Part shown: one piece after another, positions 5,072 through 8,328 of the stretch
How positions within the stretch are numbered: the first letter of the stretch is position 1
How the letters are laid out: each line of letters begins with the position of its first letter
Assembly: GCA_003519205.1 (NCBI GenBank)
Contig: DOXE01000140.1
Span: 1,349 to 9,676 of the forward strand
Direction: 5' to 3'
Length of the DNA stretch: 8,328 nucleotides
Source: Chloroflexota bacterium
Lineage (GTDB): Bacteria > Chloroflexota > Anaerolineae > Promineifilales > Promineifilaceae
The notes under the pieces: generated by a model
Database searches by the model: none
What the model was told of the DNA's origin: nothing
What the model saw: the letters and a program-made list of their open reading frames with translations, nothing else
Made by a program: the position numbers and the translations under genes

Positions 5072-7324
5072 TCAAGGTGTTCTGATCAAAGGGTACATTA
5101 TAGCAGCTTCAAGCGGAATAGCATCCCGGGTGCTGATTTCTGAATTTGGCGGTAAGGCTTCGTAGTTACCGACACCGTCCACAGACTGGCCGCGAAATTC
5201 ATAGTGCTTCTGAAGATTTGGCGATATGAATGTGGCAGCGGTCCCATGATAATTGGTTAACCAGGATATCCAGGCCCCACCCTCTTCTCTATATTCGACG
5301 TTAAAGGCAGCAATGCCGATGCCCGCATCTTGCCCTGACCAGGATAGTACATAGCTGTTATCTTCCAAAACAAAAATGGACTTGATGCTTGAGGAGGGCG
5401 GCTGGGTATCGATGCCAAAATATGTCGATGATGAGGTGATCTTCCCCCCCTGTATAGCGTTTAAAATGACACGCCAGTAAAGTCGAGCATAATCCTTGTC
5501 GAAGGTATGATTAAAAGAAGTGGCTGCCCCGGAGAAATCCTTGTCGAGAACCAGGTTATTGAAGCCTGCATCGGTGGCCACCTGCAATTTCGTGCTGCTA
5601 ACATATCCTTGATTGGTGATTGCCCAATCAAAGGTGATGTTGCGTTGATTGCGCCAAGTCGTCGTTTCAGGGACTTTGTTGGCAACTGTTGGGTCTGGTA
5701 AGGCATTCGACGGCCGGAAACGAATGGCATCGAACCACACGCCTAATCCAGAGTCTGTGTTGGTCAAATCCGTTAACCTGATCACACCACTATTGCCAGC
5801 GTTGAAATAGTATGTGCCCAGGCTCATCCAGGTACCGATATTAGCCTGGTGGCTGACTTTGGCCGTATTCGTGCCATTGGCATGGGTGATTTGATAGGTT
5901 GCCCCATTGGTCTCGCCCCGGCCGGTAACACAATATGGTGCGTAAACCTCGACCTCATAGTGATCGCTACTCGGGAAATTCGGCCGCCACTCCCCCCAAT
6001 TGACGCTCTTACTAGGGTCGTTAACCGACCAGGTATAGAAAGCATGGCCGTTAAAACCACAATTCTTGGGTGGAACGTACCAGGATTCATTTGGACCCTT
6101 GTTGAAAGCACCGCTCTGTTCGTCCACGTAAATATGGGGTGAAACAAAACCAATGCGACGAGCTATTTCGTCGCGCAGCCAGGGTATGATATTGTGGGCT
6201 TGTGTGCCGGGACATTCGGTGGTGCCATAGACGTCACGGTGACCCATGAGATGGGGCAAACCCCAGCTCAGGTTAGGCAGGCGGCTGGCGTCGTAAACGT
6301 TGATATTCTTTTGGTCAGCCTTCCAGGCAAAAAGCTCGGCGGCCGCGTTTTTCATGGCTTGTGGTGGGGCGATCCCCGGCGGATTGTAATCTAGTGTTGT
6401 GAAAGTACCGATAAGAGACAAGGCCATGCTGCCAGCGTTAGCTCCGGCCGCATGCGTGCCGACGACATCGTCCCCACCGTTATGTCCCTCATAAATGACC
6501 CCGTTCATATCGACCAGGTAGTTATAACCGATGTCTCCCCACCCGCGAGTAAATGTATGGAAGTGCCAGATGGCTCGGACAGTCGCGGCCCAGTCACTGC
6601 TGCTATTGCTGGAGACCGTATGATGAATGATCAAGTGAGTGACATTCTGGTATTCCAAACCATTGCTGTAGTTACAGGCCGGATCAGTGCACCAAACAGA
6701 CCGGCTCACAACTGGTGGCTTAGGGTAGCCACTTTCAGGAGACTCGGGTTGGATGCTATCAATAGCCTCCTGTTGGGCAATGAGCTCCCCGGCCGTTGGG
6801 CCCTGGGAAGAGTCGATAAGGGTCAGCCGCATCTGGCTTAGTACAGGCTCAGATAGGCTGGCCTGACGGCTAAAGTTCACAGCAAATTGGACATACTGAT
6901 GTGTACCATCAAGCGCCGGTACGGTGATCATCTCGCCGACAGTATCTATATCATCCGGCAGCATCCAGTCTTGTTGGGGGTGAATCCCAAACCATTCGCT
7001 CCAACTCTTATCTTCAGAAGCAGTTCGGAGCAGGACGTGCATATCGGTCGTTTCTGGGGTTTCGGCGATCCATTGGGGAACGACGGCGTTAAAGGGCACC
7101 GGTGCCTCTAGAATAGGCGATAGGTAGCTGCCCCCAAACGTGTCTGGCTCGATCGTCAATCCTTCAGGCGAACTTAGAGACCCATAGTGGAAACCACTCT
7201 GGAAATCTAGACCTTCGAAGACAATATCGGATGACGAAACCGCGCTAGCTTCGGATCTATCCTCAGTGAGAAAAGATGCGAGAAACAAACACAATCCGAG
7301 AAAAACGACGACTTTAACATTCAT
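5072..7324 (-). CDS. Secreted PGRP-type N-acetylmuramoyl-L-alanine amidase, multidomain
   Basis: A 750-residue exported protein. Signal peptide about 1-28, ending SEASA. Residues 30-170 form a beta-rich N-terminal region of the type seen in front of bacterial PGRP domains. A Pro/Ser linker (190-205) leads to the amidase_2/PGRP domain (about 205-392). It has the zinc ligands H234 (in IIHHT), H362 (in GHRD) and C371 (in ECPG), and the conserved Tyr in IGYNYLVD (265-272), so it looks catalytically complete. It should cut the bond between N-acetylmuramic acid and L-alanine in peptidoglycan. Residues about 396-538 resemble a golvesin C-terminal/Xly-type carbohydrate-binding domain (HYEVEVYAP, then LGTYYFNAGNSG, ending WFDAIRF). 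Two fibronectin-III-like domains follow (about 548-636 and 640-735), the second carrying DGVGNYE. AGGA sits 8 bases before the ATG. It is the first gene of a probable operon with the downstream flavoprotein. Confidence 0.9.
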   Translation of the reverse strand: MNVKVVVFLGLCLFLASFLTEDRSEASAVSSSDIVFEGLDFQSGFHYGSLSSPEGLTIEPDTFGGSYLSPILEAPVPFNAVVPQWIAETPETTDMHVLLRTASEDKSWSEWFGIHPQQDWMLPDDIDTVGEMITVPALDGTHQYVQFAVNFSRQASLSEPVLSQMRLTLIDSSQGPTAGELIAQQEAIDSIQPESPESGYPKPPVVSRSVWCTDPACNYSNGLEYQNVTHLIIHHTVSSNSSSDWAATVRAIWHFHTFTRGWGDIGYNYLVDMNGVIYEGHNGGDDVVGTHAAGANAGSMALSLIGTFTTLDYNPPGIAPPQAMKNAAAELFAWKADQKNINVYDASRLPNLSWGLPHLMGHRDVYGTTECPGTQAHNIIPWLRDEIARRIGFVSPHIYVDEQSGAFNKGPNESWYVPPKNCGFNGHAFYTWSVNDPSKSVNWGEWRPNFPSSDHYEVEVYAPYCVTGRGETNGATYQITHANGTNTAKVSHQANIGTWMSLGTYYFNAGNSGVIRLTDLTNTDSGLGVWFDAIRFRPSNALPDPTVANKVPETTTWRNQRNITFDWAITNQGYVSSTKLQVATDAGFNNLVLDKDFSGAATSFNHTFDKDYARLYWRVILNAIQGGKITSSSTYFGIDTQPPSSSIKSIFVLEDNSYVLSWSGQDAGIGIAAFNVEYREEGGAWISWLTNYHGTAATFISPNLQKHYEFRGQSVDGVGNYEALPPNSEISTRDAIPLEAAIMYPLIRTP

Positions 7325-7332
7325 AGAGCAAT

Positions 7333-7336
7333 TCCT
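7333..7336 (-). promoter_or_regulatory. Ribosome binding site of the amidase gene
   Basis: The minus strand reads AGGA, 8 bases before the ATG at 7324, which supports that start and a full signal peptide. Confidence 0.6.
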
Positions 7337-7368
7337 GATATGCCGCCATGATGAACTCGCAATATTCT

Positions 7369-7437
7369 ATTAACGGTACTTCTATTATAAACAGCTCGAC
7401 CAAATACTGCCGAATATCCCAGTATTTTGCCGTTAAT
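7369..7437. repeat. Nested inverted repeats upstream of the amidase gene
   Basis: Outer arms: 7369-7378 (ATTAACGGTA) and 7428-7437 (TGCCGTTAAT), 9 of 10 paired. Inner arms: 7402-7409 (AAATACTG) and 7420-7427 (CAGTATTT), a perfect 8 bp with a 10-base loop. The right-hand arms abut; on the left, 23 bases containing the TATAAT box separate them. The inner repeat covers the place of the -35 element, so a regulator-binding site is possible. A 3' hairpin of the upstream dehydrogenase transcript is another reading, but no T-run follows it. Confidence 0.5.
7384..7389 (-). promoter_or_regulatory. Putative -10 box of the amidase promoter
   Basis: The minus strand reads TATAAT, followed by AGA exactly as at the zinc-ribbon promoter near 3188. 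No convincing -35 hexamer is seen 16-18 bases upstream; CGGCAG occupies the place and overlaps an inverted repeat. The box lies 60 bases before the start codon. Confidence 0.5.
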
Positions 7438-7459
7438 GGAACGTGAAGACCATAGGATA

Positions 7460-8328
7460 TCAGTAACCGACTTCAACGTCTACCCGGTTTGGTAATTGCT
7501 CTCCTTGGGCAGCCTTGTTTAACATGGAGGCCAGACTATCCATACGCAGGTAATTAGATTCCTTTGTTGCCCCGGCTCTGTGAGGGCTCATCACCACGTT
7601 ATCCAGTTCATGAAACGGGAAGTTGGCCGGTGCTGTGTCTGCACGACTTCTTTCGTCGGCCGGATAGTTATACCAGACGTCCAACCCAGCAGCGTATAAG
7701 CCACCATCTCTCAGAGCCTGATATAGCGCTTCTTCCACCACGATGGAACCCCGGCCTACGTTCACCAGGACAGCCTCAGCAGGTAACAAGTTGAGCTCAT
7801 CTTTACCGATAAGCCCATCCGTCTCTGGTGTGTGCGGCAAACAAATGAGCAGAGCATGGGTTTGTGGCAGGAGATGGTGAAGGGCGGCCAGCGGATGGAT
7901 CTCGTCAACAGACTCTAACTCGGCATCCAGCCGGCGTTTAATGGCCAGTATCCGCATCCCCAATTGCCGGCAATGACCGGCAACTTGCCGGCCAATAGCT
8001 CCGTATCCCAGGATCAGGGCCGTTTTGCCCTTTAACAAGAGTGCCGGACTCGGCCGGTAACGCGGCCGCCAATCATTGGAGCGTAAAGATTGATCGAGTG
8101 GAACGATAAACTTGGCTGCGGCAAGCAATAATGCCAGCACCATTTCGGCTACCGGAGCGGCGTTATGGTGTAGGTTATGGACGTCAATATCCGGGAAATC
8201 TAGCATCAGTTGGCGTGTTTCGGGAGGTATGCCGGCCCAAGGGACGATCAGTTTTTTAAGTTTTAGACAATCTTGGAGCTGCTCGCGTTGAGGTCGTCCG
8301 GCGATCAAGATTTGTGTGTCATCGGGTA
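7460..8328 (-). CDS. D-isomer-specific 2-hydroxyacid dehydrogenase (N-terminus cut by window)
   Basis: The frame stays open to the last base of the window. The TTG at 8308 is not a likely start, because PDDTQI upstream of it continues the family's first strand. There are 288 visible residues, lacking perhaps the first 30-50. NAD(P)-binding motif GYGAIG (107-112), preceded by a beta strand, shows the Rossmann domain inserted in the catalytic domain. HNAAPVAEMVLALLL (54-68) is the typical linking helix. Catalytic Arg192 in NVGRG and His249 in MSPHRAG are present. The third residue, normally Glu five positions after the Asp of LDV, is Tyr221 here (LDVWYNYP). The family oxidises or reduces D-2-hydroxyacids with NAD(P); the substrate cannot be read from sequence. 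It runs in the same direction as the amidase 135 bases downstream, which has its own promoter-like element. Confidence 0.88.
   Translation of the reverse strand, partial: PDDTQILIAGRPQREQLQDCLKLKKLIVPWAGIPPETRQLMLDFPDIDVHNLHHNAAPVAEMVLALLLAAAKFIVPLDQSLRSNDWRPRYRPSPALLLKGKTALILGYGAIGRQVAGHCRQLGMRILAIKRRLDAELESVDEIHPLAALHHLLPQTHALLICLPHTPETDGLIGKDELNLLPAEAVLVNVGRGSIVVEEALYQALRDGGLYAAGLDVWYNYPADERSRADTAPANFPFHELDNVVMSPHRAGATKESNYLRMDSLASMLNKAAQGEQLPNRVDVEVGY

Noticed and set aside
5824..6153. Open frames on both strands inside the amidase gene
   Set aside because: They lie wholly within the amidase coding region in other frames, have no ribosome sites and no recognisable motifs.
7959..8000. Threefold CCGGC-containing direct repeat within the dehydrogenase gene
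   Set aside because: It encodes the normal Rossmann helix after GYGAIG and is explained by codon use for Ala, Gly and Arg; no repeat at protein level.
1..8328. Defence, phage, transposon or CRISPR content
   Set aside because: No nuclease, integrase, transposase, toxin-antitoxin or repeat-spacer pattern is visible in any frame; the genes are ordinary respiratory, envelope and metabolic genes plus unknowns.

Overview
The window looks like a chromosomal segment of a bacterium in the Chloroflexota, possibly an Anaerolineae- or Caldilineae-type lineage. This rests on the gene mix: a split-type bc complex, a geranylgeranyl-reductase-family flavoprotein, a secreted PGRP amidase with a golvesin-like domain, and small zinc-ribbon proteins of a kind I associate with that phylum. 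It has not been tested by any search. I see no tRNA, rRNA, CRISPR array, insertion sequence or phage gene. All eight genes are intact apart from the two cut by the window edges.

Positions 1-1740, plus strand: the end of a respiratory operon. It holds the C-terminal part of a cytochrome b/subunit IV-like membrane protein with an unusual extracytoplasmic tail of about 150 residues. Two bases later comes a membrane-anchored di-heme cytochrome c. A perfect 13-bp hairpin flanked by A and T tracts closes the operon and can serve both strands.

Positions 1741-3196, minus strand: a two-gene operon read toward that terminator. A 99-residue soluble protein (excisionase-like fold plus zinc ribbon) is coupled by a TAATG overlap to a single-pass membrane protein with a cytoplasmic zinc ribbon. 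An extended -10 promoter (TGGTATAAT) lies just upstream. I cannot name the function of this pair; it is the best candidate in the window for something undescribed.

Positions 3185-3886, plus strand: a helical protein of 198 residues of unknown function, preceded by a doubtful in-frame mini-ORF.

Positions 3874-7437, minus strand: a putative operon with a large secreted PGRP-type amidase (750 residues) followed after 25 bases by a geranylgeranyl-reductase-family flavoprotein. The latter's last 13 bases overlap the end of the 198-residue gene, tail to tail. Upstream of the amidase are a TATAAT box and nested inverted repeats.

Positions 7460-8328, minus strand: a D-2-hydroxyacid dehydrogenase cut at its N-terminus by the window edge. 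Tyrosine stands where the family's catalytic glutamate usually is.

Themes: quinol oxidation and cytochrome c reduction at one end; an envelope theme in the middle (prenyl-chain reduction, murein or surface remodelling, a membrane zinc-ribbon protein); and central metabolism at the far end. Functional links between these blocks are inference only.
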